Source of the DNA: Vibrio anguillarum
GTDB taxonomy: Bacteria; Pseudomonadota; Gammaproteobacteria; Enterobacterales; Vibrionaceae
DNA: 64,000 nt
Direction of reading: 5' to 3'
Assembly: GCF_001989995.2 (NCBI RefSeq)
Contig: NZ_JAHGUP010000008.1
Location: forward strand, 51,664 to 115,663
Shown piece after piece: positions 8,799-18,305 of the stretch. How positions within the stretch are numbered: position 1 is the first letter of the stretch; every line of letters begins with the position of its first letter. The notes under the pieces were generated by a model, which made no database searches, was not told the origin of the DNA, and saw only the letters and a program-made list of their open reading frames with translations. The position numbers and the translations under genes were made by a program.

Positions 8799-8900
8799 TA
8801 TCTGCAGCTCCTAAATGGCTTAGACGCATGATAAGGAAATCAGAAGATCGAGGGAGAAAGAGGAGAGAAGAATGCGAGTCAGTATGCACTATGTTTGATG

Positions 8901-8934
8901 AAAACCTGAACACCTCATTACTGAGATGATCAGG
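8901..8934 (-). terminator. rho-independent terminator of metA
   Basis: Read on the minus strand: CCTGA-t-CATCTCA, loop GTAA, TGAGGTG-t-TCAGG, then TTTT. Twelve base pairs (one G-U) with one internal mismatch, starting about 10 bases after the metA stop. Confidence 0.82.
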
Positions 8935-8943
8935 CATGAAACA

Positions 8944-9885
8944 CTAATCGTCTTTGGTAAATTTATCTTCGCTAAAGTGTTCAAGATCGTAAGGTGTTTG
9001 TTGGTAAACACAGTAGTTTAACCAGTTTGCAAACAGCAAGTGACCGTGGCTTCGCCAACTGGCGACTGGTTTATTATCTGGATTATCATTGGGGTAGTAG
9101 TTGACTGGGATTGCGGGTTCCATCCCTTCACCTAAATCTCGAATATATTCACCATGCAGTGTATGTGCGTCGTACTCAGGGTGACCTGTGACAAACACGT
9201 TACGTTTGTCTTTGGTTGAGGCTAAGTACACACCCGCCACATCAGAGGTGGCGAGAATATCTAAATTCGTATGTTCGGCTAAGTATTCTGGTGAGAAATC
9301 AGCATAACGAGAATGGGGCGCTAAAAAGGTGTCGTCAAAGCCGCGTAATATCGGATGAAAGGGATGGTGGATTTCATGATGATAAACGCCCGATAATTTT
9401 TCTTTGCGAGTTCGTTTGGGCAGATTGTAGAGCAGTTTTAGCCCCGCTTGCGCTGCCCAGCAAACGTAGAGTGTGGAAGTGACGTGATTTTTAGCCCATT
9501 CCATCACGCTTTTTAAGTGTTCCCAATAAATCACATCTTCAAATTGAACCAACCCCAAAGGCGCTCCAGTGATGATGAGTCCGTCGAAGTTGCGATTTTT
9601 TACCATCTCAAATTGACGGTAAAAGTTCTCCAAATGCTCAGTGGGGGTATTTTTACTTGGGCGCTCATCAATTCTCAGTAATTCAATATCCACTTGCAGC
9701 GGAGTATTGGATAACAGGCGCAAAAACTGAGTCTCGGTTTCGATTTTCTTCGGCATTAAATTCAAAATCAAAACTTTCAGTGGACGGATGCCCTGTGTGG
9801 CGGCACGTGTTTCTGACATCACGAAAATGTTCTCATGACGCAGTACATCACCGGCAGGCAGTTGGTCGGGGATCTTAATCGGCAC
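8944..9885 (-). CDS. metA: homoserine O-succinyltransferase MetA
   Basis: 313 residues. First committed step of methionine synthesis: homoserine plus succinyl-CoA gives O-succinylhomoserine. The catalytic Cys142 (YVCWAAQAG), His235 and Glu237 (TGHPEYD) are all at canonical positions. It starts with GTG ([15 protein letters not shown]) behind a strong AGGGAG ribosome site. A MetJ-like operator lies just upstream and a clear terminator follows, so it is monocistronic. Some family members acetylate instead; acyl-donor choice was not verified. Confidence 0.95.
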   Translation of the reverse strand: MPIKIPDQLPAGDVLRHENIFVMSETRAATQGIRPLKVLILNLMPKKIETETQFLRLLSNTPLQVDIELLRIDERPSKNTPTEHLENFYRQFEMVKNRNFDGLIITGAPLGLVQFEDVIYWEHLKSVMEWAKNHVTSTLYVCWAAQAGLKLLYNLPKRTRKEKLSGVYHHEIHHPFHPILRGFDDTFLAPHSRYADFSPEYLAEHTNLDILATSDVAGVYLASTKDKRNVFVTGHPEYDAHTLHGEYIRDLGEGMEPAIPVNYYPNDNPDNKPVASWRSHGHLLFANWLNYCVYQQTPYDLEHFSEDKFTKDD

Positions 9886-9908
9886 AGCTTTCTCCCTAAG
9901 CTATTTTT

Positions 9909-9924
9909 GGACGTCTATACTGCC
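9909..9924 (-). promoter_or_regulatory. MetJ-like operator upstream of metA
   Basis: GGACGTCT at 9909-9916 matches 7 of 8 bases of the MetJ met box AGACGTCT, with a weaker adjacent 8-mer at 9917-9924. Tandem 8-mers 25-40 bases before metA are what methionine repression would need. Confidence 0.5.
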
Positions 9925-10022
9925 GAACTTAACTCAATCAAAACCAGATGTCGATAGCAAAATGAATCTTGCTGTGAAATTGGTTACTATTGGATATCCG
10001 TTTACTTACCTGTTGGATACAC

Positions 10023-10397
10023 ATGGCGCTAACCTTAACTTTGATCAGGGGATTACCCGGCTCAGGCAAAAGCACCTTAGCAAGGACGCTACATGCAAAA
10101 CATTTTGAAGCGGATATGTATTTTATCAATGAGAAAGGCAACTATTGTTATCAGCCAGATAAAATCGAGCAAGCTCATCGGTGGTGTCAACAGCAAGTGG
10201 AGCGCTGCTTAGCGCAAGGTGAGGACGTTGTTGTGGCGAATACTTTTGTTCGACATTGGGAGATGCGAGCTTACCAGCAGTTGGCTAAACGTTACCATGC
10301 AACCTTAGTGATTAATGTTTGCCGTGCGCAATACCAGAATGTTCATGGTATCGATGATGCCACTGTTGAGCGTATGCGTCAGCAGTGGCAGGAATGA
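10023..10397 (+). CDS. P-loop ATP-binding protein, small kinase-like
   Basis: 124 residues with Walker A GLPGSGKST near residues 10-18 and a compact zeta-toxin/N4BP2-like nucleotide kinase fold (FEADMYFINEKGNYCY, then VVVANTFVRHWEMRAY). Relatives phosphorylate nucleic acid ends or small molecules; the substrate here is unknown. I chose ATG at 10023 because the P-loop strand follows directly; the frame extends 11 codons upstream. It ends 4 bp from the convergent ABC-2 permease gene. No antitoxin-like neighbour is seen. Confidence 0.7.
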   Translation: MALTLTLIRGLPGSGKSTLARTLHAKHFEADMYFINEKGNYCYQPDKIEQAHRWCQQQVERCLAQGEDVVVANTFVRHWEMRAYQQLAKRYHATLVINVCRAQYQNVHGIDDATVERMRQQWQE

Positions 10398-10401
10398 TTA
10401 A

Positions 10402-11538
10402 TTAACGCTTCCGCTGGAGTTGGTAAAAAGCAAGGGCTCCCCAACCAAACACTTGCACCCACAAGATCCCCCACTGAGTGCTGATTTGATCCCATGATGC
10501 GCCCATTTGGTTCAAACTGAGAAAACTCTGAATGGCAGGCGTACTTGGAAAGAGGTTGGATATCCAAATGATAGGGCGTGGAATTGCTTCTAACGGCCAA
10601 ATAAAACCAGCTGAAAAAATCAGTGGCATTGAGCTGATTAATACCACTAACGTCACCAATTCTCGCCGCGGTGTAACTGAACCAAGCCAAATGCCGCATA
10701 GGCAAGAGGCCAGTAAGAAAGGCAGTAGAAGTAGCAATAAATGCCCCGCACTGGCGAGGGTGTTGACACCATGTGAGGTAAAACTGGCACCAAAGTAGTA
10801 CATGCTGAGTAGATAATAAACAGCAACAAGGACAATGCTGCGTACCAATATTAATCGTAGCGGTGTGGTATGACTCCAATAGCCATTTCCGTGCTTTTGT
10901 GTTCCGCCCATTAATCCTGCCGCCATGATCATGGTTTGTTGTAAGATCAAAACAAACACCGCTGGGACAACGTAATCAACATAACCCATGCGTGGGTTAA
11001 AGGTCGGTTTTAGGTTGATGCTTGTGGCGGAATAGTGCTGAGCGGCCAGAGAAAGCGGTTCTCCTTCCATCACTAAACGTGACACTTTACTTTTCGCAGC
11101 TAAGGTTCCACCAGCTTGCGATAAGCCCTCAACGATGGTGCCGTACACTAGAAAGTAAGAGGCATCGCCAGCGTAGGCCAGTGTTGGACTTTTTCCAAGT
11201 AGTAGGTCTTTATAAAAATGTTCAGGAATCACTAAAATACCGCTAACTTTGCGGTTAAGAAAAGCCTGCTTGGCATCTTCAATGGTACTGTCTCGTTGAA
11301 TCACTTTGACTTGTGGCGTTGCGTCAACCATGCGTTCTAGTTGGTAACTGGCTTGGCTTTTATCGAGATTGACAATCGAGAGTGTCTGCTCGCGTGGAGT
11401 TTGCTGCGTATAAGGCAAAGGGTATAAAAAGGAGTAAAAAACCACGCCACCAAAGACAGTCAACAGCACCACAGGGTTAGTGAATAGCGCTTTTAGCTCT
11501 GCTTTAAGTAGAGCAATGAATCGCGTAGTTTCAGTCAT
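10402..11538 (-). CDS. ABC-2 type transporter permease (distal gene)
   Basis: 378 residues, ABC-2 membrane family. One N-terminal transmembrane helix (about residues 22-40), a large periplasmic domain, then five to six helices in the C-terminal half. It resembles the YhhJ/YbhS/YbhR group of export permeases. It is last in a four-gene minus-strand operon and overlaps the upstream permease by 8 bases. The pair probably forms a heterodimeric pore, but no nucleotide-binding subunit is encoded here. Confidence 0.8.
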   Translation of the reverse strand: MTETTRFIALLKAELKALFTNPVVLLTVFGGVVFYSFLYPLPYTQQTPREQTLSIVNLDKSQASYQLERMVDATPQVKVIQRDSTIEDAKQAFLNRKVSGILVIPEHFYKDLLLGKSPTLAYAGDASYFLVYGTIVEGLSQAGGTLAAKSKVSRLVMEGEPLSLAAQHYSATSINLKPTFNPRMGYVDYVVPAVFVLILQQTMIMAAGLMGGTQKHGNGYWSHTTPLRLILVRSIVLVAVYYLLSMYYFGASFTSHGVNTLASAGHLLLLLLPFLLASCLCGIWLGSVTPRRELVTLVVLISSMPLIFSAGFIWPLEAIPRPIIWISNLFPSTPAIQSFLSLNQMGASWDQISTQWGILWVQVFGWGALAFYQLQRKR

Positions 11539-12679
11539 GGTTGATTCGCTCGGCTTGCTTGTGTTTACGGATAAGAATCAAAGTGAGCAGCAGCGGCAAT
11601 GCATAGCCCAGCATTGGCACTAAATACTTCAGTGATGACAGCAATTCAGCGTTATAACTCACTTGGCTTACTTGCACTTCAATGTAGTGACTCACTGGTA
11701 GCAGGCTTCGCCACCACTGCGCTAGAGTATTCATATCCGTCACTGGGAACGTAATGCCCATAAACGCAAAACTTGGTGCGGTAAAAGCGCCAGCAAAACT
11801 CATCGCTCTTGCCGGATCGAGTGTTAGAAAGAAAAAGAGTGCGCCCATGATCATACAGGCGAGCGTCATTGCAAGTTGTGCGATAATCAATAGAGCAAAA
11901 CTGCCGTGCATTGGCCACATTAATATTTGATAAAACCAGATTAAAAAACCAATCCCTTGCAGCATAAAAATCGGCAGATAACGCATCAATGTTAGCGTTA
12001 AAATTCGTAATGGCTTTTCTCCAAGCCACATTTGCAAACCAAAGTGACGATGGTTTGCTGCCAAAATCATAATGGTACTGACCACGACAACGATTTGCCA
12101 AAGAGCGGGTACAACCGCCGAGACTAAAAATTGCGCATAGTTTGTATTGAGATTAAACAGGGGCGTAATCTGTGTCCTGATTGGTACGGCTCGCCCCATC
12201 GCACTCAATGTGGTTTGTTGGCTAGTCGCTAGGTTTTTTACGACATCCACTTGGGCATTGAACGTACTTTGTGCTTGAACAATAGCAGAGTTGATCAATC
12301 GTCCAACCAAAATGTATTGGCTATTGAAGAAGGTCGATACTTGTGGCTGCTCACCACGAAATATTGATTTATCAAATTGATATGGAATGACAACGTACGC
12401 GTAAATGTCACTTTCAATTAACGCAGTTTTGGCTTGATTGACATCTTGGAACTGGTGCGTGACTGCCATGGTCGAGGTTGCATCGAAATCTCTTATCAAT
12501 TGACGTGACAATTGGCTGTGAGACAAATCGACCACGCCAATCGGCAGATCGCGCACTATCCCTTGTGAGAAAATCCACCAAATACTGAATGCCAATACTA
12601 TTGGTATCCAGCTTAGGCTAGACAATAGCCAAGGATCATGGCGCAGCAGAGGCCATTGAGGGCGAACCTGAATCGACAT
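11531..12679 (-). CDS. ABC-2 type transporter permease (proximal gene)
   Basis: 382 residues with the same architecture as the downstream paralogue: TM1 near residues 21-40, a periplasmic domain to about 180, then several helices ending in a short basic tail. It lies 5 bp after the HlyD gene and overlaps the next permease. The repeated topology marks the two as ancient duplicates. With HlyD and TolC it forms a tripartite-like exporter; the substrate is unknown. Confidence 0.8.
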   Translation of the reverse strand: MSIQVRPQWPLLRHDPWLLSSLSWIPIVLAFSIWWIFSQGIVRDLPIGVVDLSHSQLSRQLIRDFDATSTMAVTHQFQDVNQAKTALIESDIYAYVVIPYQFDKSIFRGEQPQVSTFFNSQYILVGRLINSAIVQAQSTFNAQVDVVKNLATSQQTTLSAMGRAVPIRTQITPLFNLNTNYAQFLVSAVVPALWQIVVVVSTIMILAANHRHFGLQMWLGEKPLRILTLTLMRYLPIFMLQGIGFLIWFYQILMWPMHGSFALLIIAQLAMTLACMIMGALFFFLTLDPARAMSFAGAFTAPSFAFMGITFPVTDMNTLAQWWRSLLPVSHYIEVQVSQVSYNAELLSSLKYLVPMLGYALPLLLTLILIRKHKQAERINHD

Positions 12680-12684
12680 AAGGC

Positions 12685-13659
12685 TTATAGCTCAACCACT
12701 AAACTCATTCCCATACGCAAACCTTCGACAGGTGTGGTAGGGCGAGCTTCGATTTCAAAGGTGCGTAAATCAAACCCTTGTGAGGCGTCTGTTGATCGCC
12801 ATGTGGCGAAATCACCCATCACTGCAATGTGGGAAACGATAAATTCTACTTTGGCTTCTAAAGCAGGTAAGTAAGCCGTAAATGTTGTGCCTTTCGTAAA
12901 ATGCTTGAGTTGATCTTCGCGTACGTTGAGCACCGCCCATGAGTCTTGGGTATCCACGACAGTGACGACAGGGAAGCCCTGTGGAGCCAGTTCGCCGCTT
13001 TGCAGCAGTACTTGGGACACTTCACCGTCAAACCAACTCTCAATTTTAGTATCCGCGGCATAAGCTTCAACTTCCGCTACGGCACCAGCAGCCATACGTT
13101 CTTTTTCCGCGGCAGCGAGTTTAGTTTCAGAGCGTGCGCCTTCTTTGGTCATTTGATACATCTGAAAAGCGGCGCTTTCAGTATATTTAGCGGCCTGCCA
13201 TTGGGTATTCGCTTCATCACGCTTTTGTTCAGCGACGACACCATCACGGTAAAGATTATTGACACGCAAATAGGTTTTTTCCATTAAATCCGCTGCGGCT
13301 TTGGCTTTAAGCCATTGATCTTTTGCCGCTTGGATCTGCTGATCGCGTGCGCCTGTTTCTGCTTCTTTAGCCAGTGCGCCCGCCGCTTTTTGACCCGCAA
13401 TCGCTTGATCTAATTTAGCTTCAATTTCAGGGCTGTGCAGCGTGAAAATGAGCTGGCCACGTTCAACGCTATCGCCTTTGCGCACCAGTACCTGATCAAT
13501 ACGGCCGGGAACTTTTGAAGAAATACTGTATTGTTGAGATTCAATCTGTCCTTGTAAGCGAACAGGTTTAGGTTGAGATGCTTGGTAAAAGCGATAGCCT
13601 ACCCAAGAGATCGCCACCACAGCAGCAAGAGCAATCAGTGTTGGTTTTACGGCTTTCAT
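12685..13659 (-). CDS. HlyD-family membrane fusion protein
   Basis: 324 residues with a single N-terminal membrane anchor (about 7-25). The first lipoyl half (QYSISSKVPGRIDQVLVRKGDSVERGQLIFTL) is followed by a long helical hairpin (about 75-205), the second lipoyl/beta-barrel half and the C-terminal barrel. It bridges the inner-membrane ABC-2 pair to the TolC-like channel. It overlaps the TolC gene by 4 bases (ATGA) and lies 5 bp ahead of the first permease. It resembles the YhiI/YbhG type. Confidence 0.85.
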   Translation of the reverse strand: MKAVKPTLIALAAVVAISWVGYRFYQASQPKPVRLQGQIESQQYSISSKVPGRIDQVLVRKGDSVERGQLIFTLHSPEIEAKLDQAIAGQKAAGALAKEAETGARDQQIQAAKDQWLKAKAAADLMEKTYLRVNNLYRDGVVAEQKRDEANTQWQAAKYTESAAFQMYQMTKEGARSETKLAAAEKERMAAGAVAEVEAYAADTKIESWFDGEVSQVLLQSGELAPQGFPVVTVVDTQDSWAVLNVREDQLKHFTKGTTFTAYLPALEAKVEFIVSHIAVMGDFATWRSTDASQGFDLRTFEIEARPTTPVEGLRMGMSLVVEL

Positions 13660-15092
13660 AAGGCATCCTTTTGAGCAGGTGATTCGTGAGTCATTGATGA
13701 GTGCAACAAAATCGCTGATTGTGTGTAGATAGGGAAAGTATTCATTTCACTGGTCAATGCCAGTAACTTATTTAAAGAAAGTAAGTAGTTGAAGCTGGCT
13801 AATGACTGTTGCGTTTTTATACTCGCAAGGTAGAGCTCTGCATCCACTACATCTAAAGACGTTGCTAAACCCTGACTGAATGCCTTTTGGCGCAGGTTCA
13901 GGTTTTCATTAGCCAGTGTGAGACTTGAGTTTAGTCCCATCACTTCTTCCAATGCTTGTTCGGCTTCCAAATAGGTTTTTTCCACCAACACGCTCAAATC
14001 TTGCTTAGCTTGCGCCTTTAAGTAACGTACTTGTGAGACTGCGCTGTGCGCGGCTTTGACTTGATCGCTGCGACCCGATGTTTCAATTAACGGAATGTTG
14101 ACCCCAACACCCACTAACCAATCCGGTTTCATTTGGTTGGCCAGCGAATCGTCTTCATGTAGGCTGTAATCACCGTAAAGGTAGACTTCTGGATAGTATT
14201 TGCCTTGTTCAGCTTTGATCAAGCTGCTTGCTTGCTTTTCTTTTGCTTCAAGTAGTGCCAAGCCCGGATAGGTATTGAGCGTTTGCTCCACAAAAACAGA
14301 GAGCGGCGGTAAACGGTCATTGACAAACAGTGAACCACTTGGCTCGACTTTTTCTGTTTGACCTAGAATTTGGGTTAGTGCGCTTTGGGCAATATCTAAG
14401 GTTTTTTGTGCTTTTTTGCGTTCAACCGTTGCTTTATCTAATGAGGCTTCAGCTTGTAGCCGTTCCACATGGGCAATTTGTCCTTGTTGCTCTAACTTTA
14501 GTGCATTATCACGGTGCTTGGTTAACCCTTGCTCAACGGCTTGGCGAGTCACTAAAACCTCTTTTGCCAAAAGAACACTAAAGTAATATTTGCTCAAGTC
14601 TTCATAGCGCGCTTGTGTTTCCATTGCGAGCTGGCTTTGTGCTTCTTCTTTTTTACCTTCCGCAGCGGCTTGTGCGGCGCTGATCCGTCCGCCTGTAAAA
14701 ATGGGCCAAATAGCGCGAATCGAAGAGCTGAAAATATCACGTTCGGTGATGGTTGATGTGATGGAGCCAGCACTGGCGAGTATCGGTCCTAAAACTGGCC
14801 CCAAAGATGATGGGATAGATTGCCCAGTGCTATCGAATATCTGCTTTCCTGACAAAGTGACATCTTGGTCTAAACGCGTGTAGTTTGCACCAATAGAAAC
14901 AGCAGGCAAATTGAGACTGTCTGTGGAATTTTCAATATGCTGATAGCGTTCGACATTTGCCCGCCCAGCGGCAAGTGAATTATTGCTCTGTTGCAAAAGA
15001 TCCCATGCTTGTTGAAAGGAAATCGGCGCGGCGAAAGAAGGGGCTGCACCAAGCAGAGTAAAGACGAATAGGCTGAGTGTTTTCGCTTTCAT
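13656..15092 (-). CDS. TolC-family outer membrane channel
   Basis: 478 residues. Signal peptide about 1-21 (...GAAPSFA), then the repeated TolC-type helical domains with long alternating coiled-coil segments (about 130-260 and 340-450) and two barrel insertions. It is the first gene of the operon TolC–HlyD–permease–permease and presumably a dedicated channel rather than the housekeeping TolC. The leader carries a palindrome (15115-15130) that may be an operator. Confidence 0.85.
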   Translation of the reverse strand: MKAKTLSLFVFTLLGAAPSFAAPISFQQAWDLLQQSNNSLAAGRANVERYQHIENSTDSLNLPAVSIGANYTRLDQDVTLSGKQIFDSTGQSIPSSLGPVLGPILASAGSITSTITERDIFSSSIRAIWPIFTGGRISAAQAAAEGKKEEAQSQLAMETQARYEDLSKYYFSVLLAKEVLVTRQAVEQGLTKHRDNALKLEQQGQIAHVERLQAEASLDKATVERKKAQKTLDIAQSALTQILGQTEKVEPSGSLFVNDRLPPLSVFVEQTLNTYPGLALLEAKEKQASSLIKAEQGKYYPEVYLYGDYSLHEDDSLANQMKPDWLVGVGVNIPLIETSGRSDQVKAAHSAVSQVRYLKAQAKQDLSVLVEKTYLEAEQALEEVMGLNSSLTLANENLNLRQKAFSQGLATSLDVVDAELYLASIKTQQSLASFNYLLSLNKLLALTSEMNTFPIYTQSAILLHSSMTHESPAQKDAL

Positions 15093-15114
15093 GCTAAGCT
15101 CGAGTAATAATAAT

Positions 15115-15130
15115 TAGAGTTAATGCTCTA
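15115..15130. promoter_or_regulatory. palindrome ahead of the export operon
   Basis: TAGAG-TTAATG-CTCTA, 23-38 bases upstream of the TolC-family start codon, lies in the expected core promoter/leader region. A TTGACT sequence sits further upstream on the same strand. It may bind a repressor; no regulator gene is adjacent. Confidence 0.35.
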
Positions 15131-15236
15131 GTTTTTTGCTGCGGAAGTCAACAGTGTGATGGGTTGAAATGTCGAAACAACAGCAAGTGATATGCGCTAG
15201 CATGAAGCGCATATCATCAAAATTCAATATTTAAAT

Positions 15237-15491
15237 TTAATACTTATGGTAAGAAGGGCAGAGATAATCGGCCCGCCAAACCAATTTTTTACTACCTCTC
15301 ACGTTTGTACTGCCTTGCATCGTGGTCAGTACGTCCTTACCCGACATCTGCGGGAAAGCGAGCAGCACTCTCAGGTCATCATTTGACTCAGTCGCTATTT
15401 CTTCATAAGCCCGAACGTGAGTAAAGGTTGACTGTAAATGGTTAAACAGCATATCTCGGGAAAGGCAAATTCCAAAGGCATCGCGTTTCAT
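15237..15491 (-). CDS. hypothetical 84-residue protein
   Basis: ATG at 15491 is preceded by AAGGA at good spacing. The product starts MKRDAFGICLSRDML and ends with several aromatic residues and a Cys near the C-terminus. It has no signal peptide or transmembrane helix. I do not recognise a family. The open frame continues upstream to 15599, but that part is not supported by a ribosome site. It lies between the export operon and the sensor kinase, and may share the CRP-like site at 15650. Confidence 0.5.
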   Translation of the reverse strand: MKRDAFGICLSRDMLFNHLQSTFTHVRAYEEIATESNDDLRVLLAFPQMSGKDVLTTMQGSTNVRGSKKLVWRADYLCPSYHKY

Positions 15492-15851
15492 TGTAAGTGT
15501 CCTTCTGACAATGTTATGAATGGAATCGATAGCAATTGGTATGGTTATTATAGGGCTATCTTTTTGTGAGGTTTCCTCATCATCTTCTTCACTGCACAAT
15601 TAGTATACAAATGCTTTGGCATTATAAGATAAAATTTTTCTAAAATAGGCGTGATATAGATCACGAAATAACCATGATAATTTTTTATAAAACCTTGTGC
15701 ATATTCTGCTTGGCAAGTCTTCGAAATAGATTGCAATAAAACGAACCAAAATGGTGCGTGGAATGCGTAGTATTGTTCACAGTTATTCGTTTCTCTCTTC
15801 GCTCAAATGTTAAATAAGTGTTAGCTTGTATGCAGAGTTAAAGAGGGATTT
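15492..15851. other. intergenic region before the sensor kinase gene
   Basis: 360 bases separating divergent genes. It is AT-rich and contains one clear CRP-like palindrome (15650-15665). The short minus-strand frames here lack ribosome sites and I do not accept them. Confidence 0.4.
15650..15665. promoter_or_regulatory. CRP-like binding site
   Basis: CGTGAT-ATAG-ATCACG is a perfect palindrome matching the CRP core GTGA-N6-TCAC, including the preferred centre GATATAGATC; only the outer T/A are C/G. It lies 187 bases before the sensor kinase start and about 160 bases before the 84-residue gene on the other strand. FNR (TTGAT-N4-ATCAA) fits less well. It suggests carbon-source control of the two-component operon. 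Confidence 0.55.
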
Positions 15852-17471
15852 ATGGTGTGGAGTAGTATCAGTTTTCGTAAGCGTATGCTGATCATAATGA
15901 CCCTTTCAGGGTTGATTGAATTACTGCTGTTAGTTGCCGCTGGTTTTGTGTACATCAAACATTCTCAAGAAGAAGAGATGGGCTTAAAGGCTTTGGGGGT
16001 TGCTTCATTTCTTGCACAAACTCCATCAGTGGTCGATATGCTTGAATCTGGTAGTGGGGTGGATCACCAACAGCGTTATCGAGAGTTAACAAAATTAATC
16101 GGTGCAACCTTCATTGTTATCGGCGATCAACATGGGATCCGCTTAGTCCATCCTGTTGATGAACGAATTGGTCTTCCCATGAAAGGGGGAGATAATGATC
16201 AAGCTTTGCTACATGGTGAGTCATACGTTTCTTTTGCTCAGGGTTCATTGGGCAAATCCGTGCGTGGAAAATCGGCGGTAAAAAATGCCCAAGGACAAAT
16301 CGTTGGTGTGGTGTCAGTTGGTTACTTAATAGAACGACTACAAGATAAAATTGAACCTTTTCTCATCTACCTAATTGGGATGGCACTGCTGGTAGTGCTG
16401 GCGAATGCTGTACTTTCCAGCTACGCCTCACGCCGTTTTCAGAAAGCGATACTCGGTTTTGAACCAGAAGAGATTGGCCGATTGTATGTCGAACTCGATG
16501 TCACCATGAGTACCTTAAAGGAAGGCATTTTAAGTATTGATGAGGCGGGTATTCTTCGTTCCATTAATAAAAGTGCGTGTGAGATTTTGGCGATTAACCG
16601 AGAGAAAGCGCTTAATCAACCACTTTCTCTGTTTCTGCCTGAAAGTGATCTCATGAGTGTTATTGAAAGTGGCACGCCTGATCACGACATCGAGCTGTAC
16701 CTCAATCAACAGCGTCTGATCGCCAATCGAAGTCCGATTATTGTTGACGGTAAAGTGGTTGGGGCGGTGTCCAGCTTCCGCCTCCGAGATGAAATCAACG
16801 AGTTAACCGAGCAACTCTCCCAAACCAAAGAGTATGCTGAAATGCTTCGCTCTCAAACTCACGAACATCGCAACAAACTCAACACCATCAGTGGGCTTGT
16901 ACAGATGGGAGAGCTGGAAGCGGTTCAGCATTTAATCGGCCAAGAAACGGCTCATTACCAATTGCTCATTGAATTTCTACGCGAGACAGTTAGAGATCCA
17001 CTCATTGCTGGAATGCTGCTGGGTAAAACTGAGCGGGCTCGTGAACTTGGTTTGGAGTTAGTCGTTGAAGAGGGATCGCGTCTAGAACCTTTGCCGCAGC
17101 GTATCAATGCCGAAGATATCGTCACTATCTTGGGTAACCTGATTGACAATGCATTTGATGCGACACTCACGATGATCCGCAATGAAAAACGGGTGACACA
17201 AGAACGACGCATCATTGAAGTGTCACTCAGCGATTATGGTGCCGAAATTATTCTTGAAGTGGATGATAAAGGGTGTGGTTTACCCGAACAAATGTCGCCA
17301 CAGCAATTATGGCAAAAGGGAGTCTCTAGCAAAGCAAAACATAACCGAGGTGTGGGTTTACACCTGGTAAAACAGTTAGCTGATCGCTATCAAGGGCAGT
17401 TAGAAATGAAAAGTAATCAAGATGTTGGAACAAGAGTTACGGTTTATCTGCCTAAGGAAGAACAAGTATGA
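15852..17471 (+). CDS. sensor histidine kinase, DcuS/CitA/DpiB type
   Basis: 539 residues. TM1 is near 11-35, a periplasmic PAS-like (sCache) domain spans about 36-165, TM2 is near 168-190, a cytoplasmic PAS about 210-310, then a SpoOB-type dimerisation helix with the phosphoacceptor in THEHRNKLN (His337) and an HATPase domain (NLIDNAFDA near 429, DDKGCGLP). This family senses C4-dicarboxylates or citrate; the periplasmic segment has GKSVRGKSAV like CitA-type sensors. The ligand cannot be fixed. It overlaps its regulator by 4 bases. Confidence 0.88.
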   Translation: MVWSSISFRKRMLIIMTLSGLIELLLLVAAGFVYIKHSQEEEMGLKALGVASFLAQTPSVVDMLESGSGVDHQQRYRELTKLIGATFIVIGDQHGIRLVHPVDERIGLPMKGGDNDQALLHGESYVSFAQGSLGKSVRGKSAVKNAQGQIVGVVSVGYLIERLQDKIEPFLIYLIGMALLVVLANAVLSSYASRRFQKAILGFEPEEIGRLYVELDVTMSTLKEGILSIDEAGILRSINKSACEILAINREKALNQPLSLFLPESDLMSVIESGTPDHDIELYLNQQRLIANRSPIIVDGKVVGAVSSFRLRDEINELTEQLSQTKEYAEMLRSQTHEHRNKLNTISGLVQMGELEAVQHLIGQETAHYQLLIEFLRETVRDPLIAGMLLGKTERARELGLELVVEEGSRLEPLPQRINAEDIVTILGNLIDNAFDATLTMIRNEKRVTQERRIIEVSLSDYGAEIILEVDDKGCGLPEQMSPQQLWQKGVSSKAKHNRGVGLHLVKQLADRYQGQLEMKSNQDVGTRVTVYLPKEEQV

Positions 17472-18148
17472 ATACCCGTGTCATGATCATTGAAGATGAT
17501 ATCGCGATTGCGCAATTACATCATCGTTACCTGACACAAATTGAGGGATTTGAAGTCATTGGCATTGCAACGACTCACGCCGATGCCCAATTGCAGTTAG
17601 ATATCCTCAAACCCGATTTAGTATTGCTGGATGTTTATCTACCGGATGGTACGGGGCTCGATCTCTTACAGAAAGTTCGAGGCAACAACCAAGGCTGTGA
17701 TGTAATTTTGATTACTGCAGCGCGCGATGTTGAGACGCTACAACAGGCAATGCGTGGTGGCGTAGTTGATTACTTGCTCAAGCCAGTCATGTTTCCTCGT
17801 CTTGAATCGGCATTGAAGAAATACCAAACCCAACAATTAGAGCTGGGTTCCGTGGCTGATGTTGACCAAAACGTAGTTGATAAAATGTTGACAGCCAATA
17901 CCAGTGAGCTTCCCACTCATCTGCGTCTTCCTAAAGGAATTGATGGGGTTACGCTAGACAAAATACGCCATCTTTTTAACACACCATGCAGTTTGACCGC
18001 GGACGAAGCGGGAGAAAAAATTGGCGCAAGTCGAACCACGGCAAGGCGTTATCTGGAATATTTAATCAGCAGTGGTGAGCTAACCGCCGACTTAAATTAC
18101 GGCACGGTTGGTCGCTCGGAGCGTTGCTATAAAAAAGTTGTACGTTAG
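17468..18148 (+). CDS. response regulator, CitB/DcuR/DpiA type
   Basis: 226 residues. Receiver domain with acidic pocket E9/D10/D11, phosphoacceptor Asp55 (LVLLDVYLPDG), T83 (ITAARD) and the KP lysine near 106. The C-terminal DNA-binding part (LTADEAGEKIGASRTTARRYLEYL) is the helix-turn-helix typical of this family. It is the partner of the overlapping kinase. The adjacent lone binding-protein gene is its most likely local target. Confidence 0.9.
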   Translation: MNTRVMIIEDDIAIAQLHHRYLTQIEGFEVIGIATTHADAQLQLDILKPDLVLLDVYLPDGTGLDLLQKVRGNNQGCDVILITAARDVETLQQAMRGGVVDYLLKPVMFPRLESALKKYQTQQLELGSVADVDQNVVDKMLTANTSELPTHLRLPKGIDGVTLDKIRHLFNTPCSLTADEAGEKIGASRTTARRYLEYLISSGELTADLNYGTVGRSERCYKKVVR

Positions 18149-18305
18149 GCCGAGAGATTTAATGGGTTAACCGCATGAAATTTAATGCTATTTAATCACG
18201 TCGTTCGTATTGTTGATGATGAATGCTTGCGATCAACTAGACGGCGTTTCAAACCCCATCTAAAGTTTAAGGACAAAAGGCAGATAACATCATGTAGGAG
18301 AGAGG

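Noticed and set aside
10023..10397. Zeta-type toxin of a toxin-antitoxin pair
   Set aside because: The P-loop fold is related, but no small antitoxin gene is adjacent and the protein is shorter than zeta toxins.
10379..10879. 166-residue minus-strand frame
   Set aside because: It lies wholly inside the ABC-2 permease gene in another frame and has a composition unlike a protein, rich in Cys and His.
15548..15736. 62-residue minus-strand frame upstream of the 84-residue gene
   Set aside because: No ribosome site, and it spans the CRP-like site; probably chance in AT-rich sequence.
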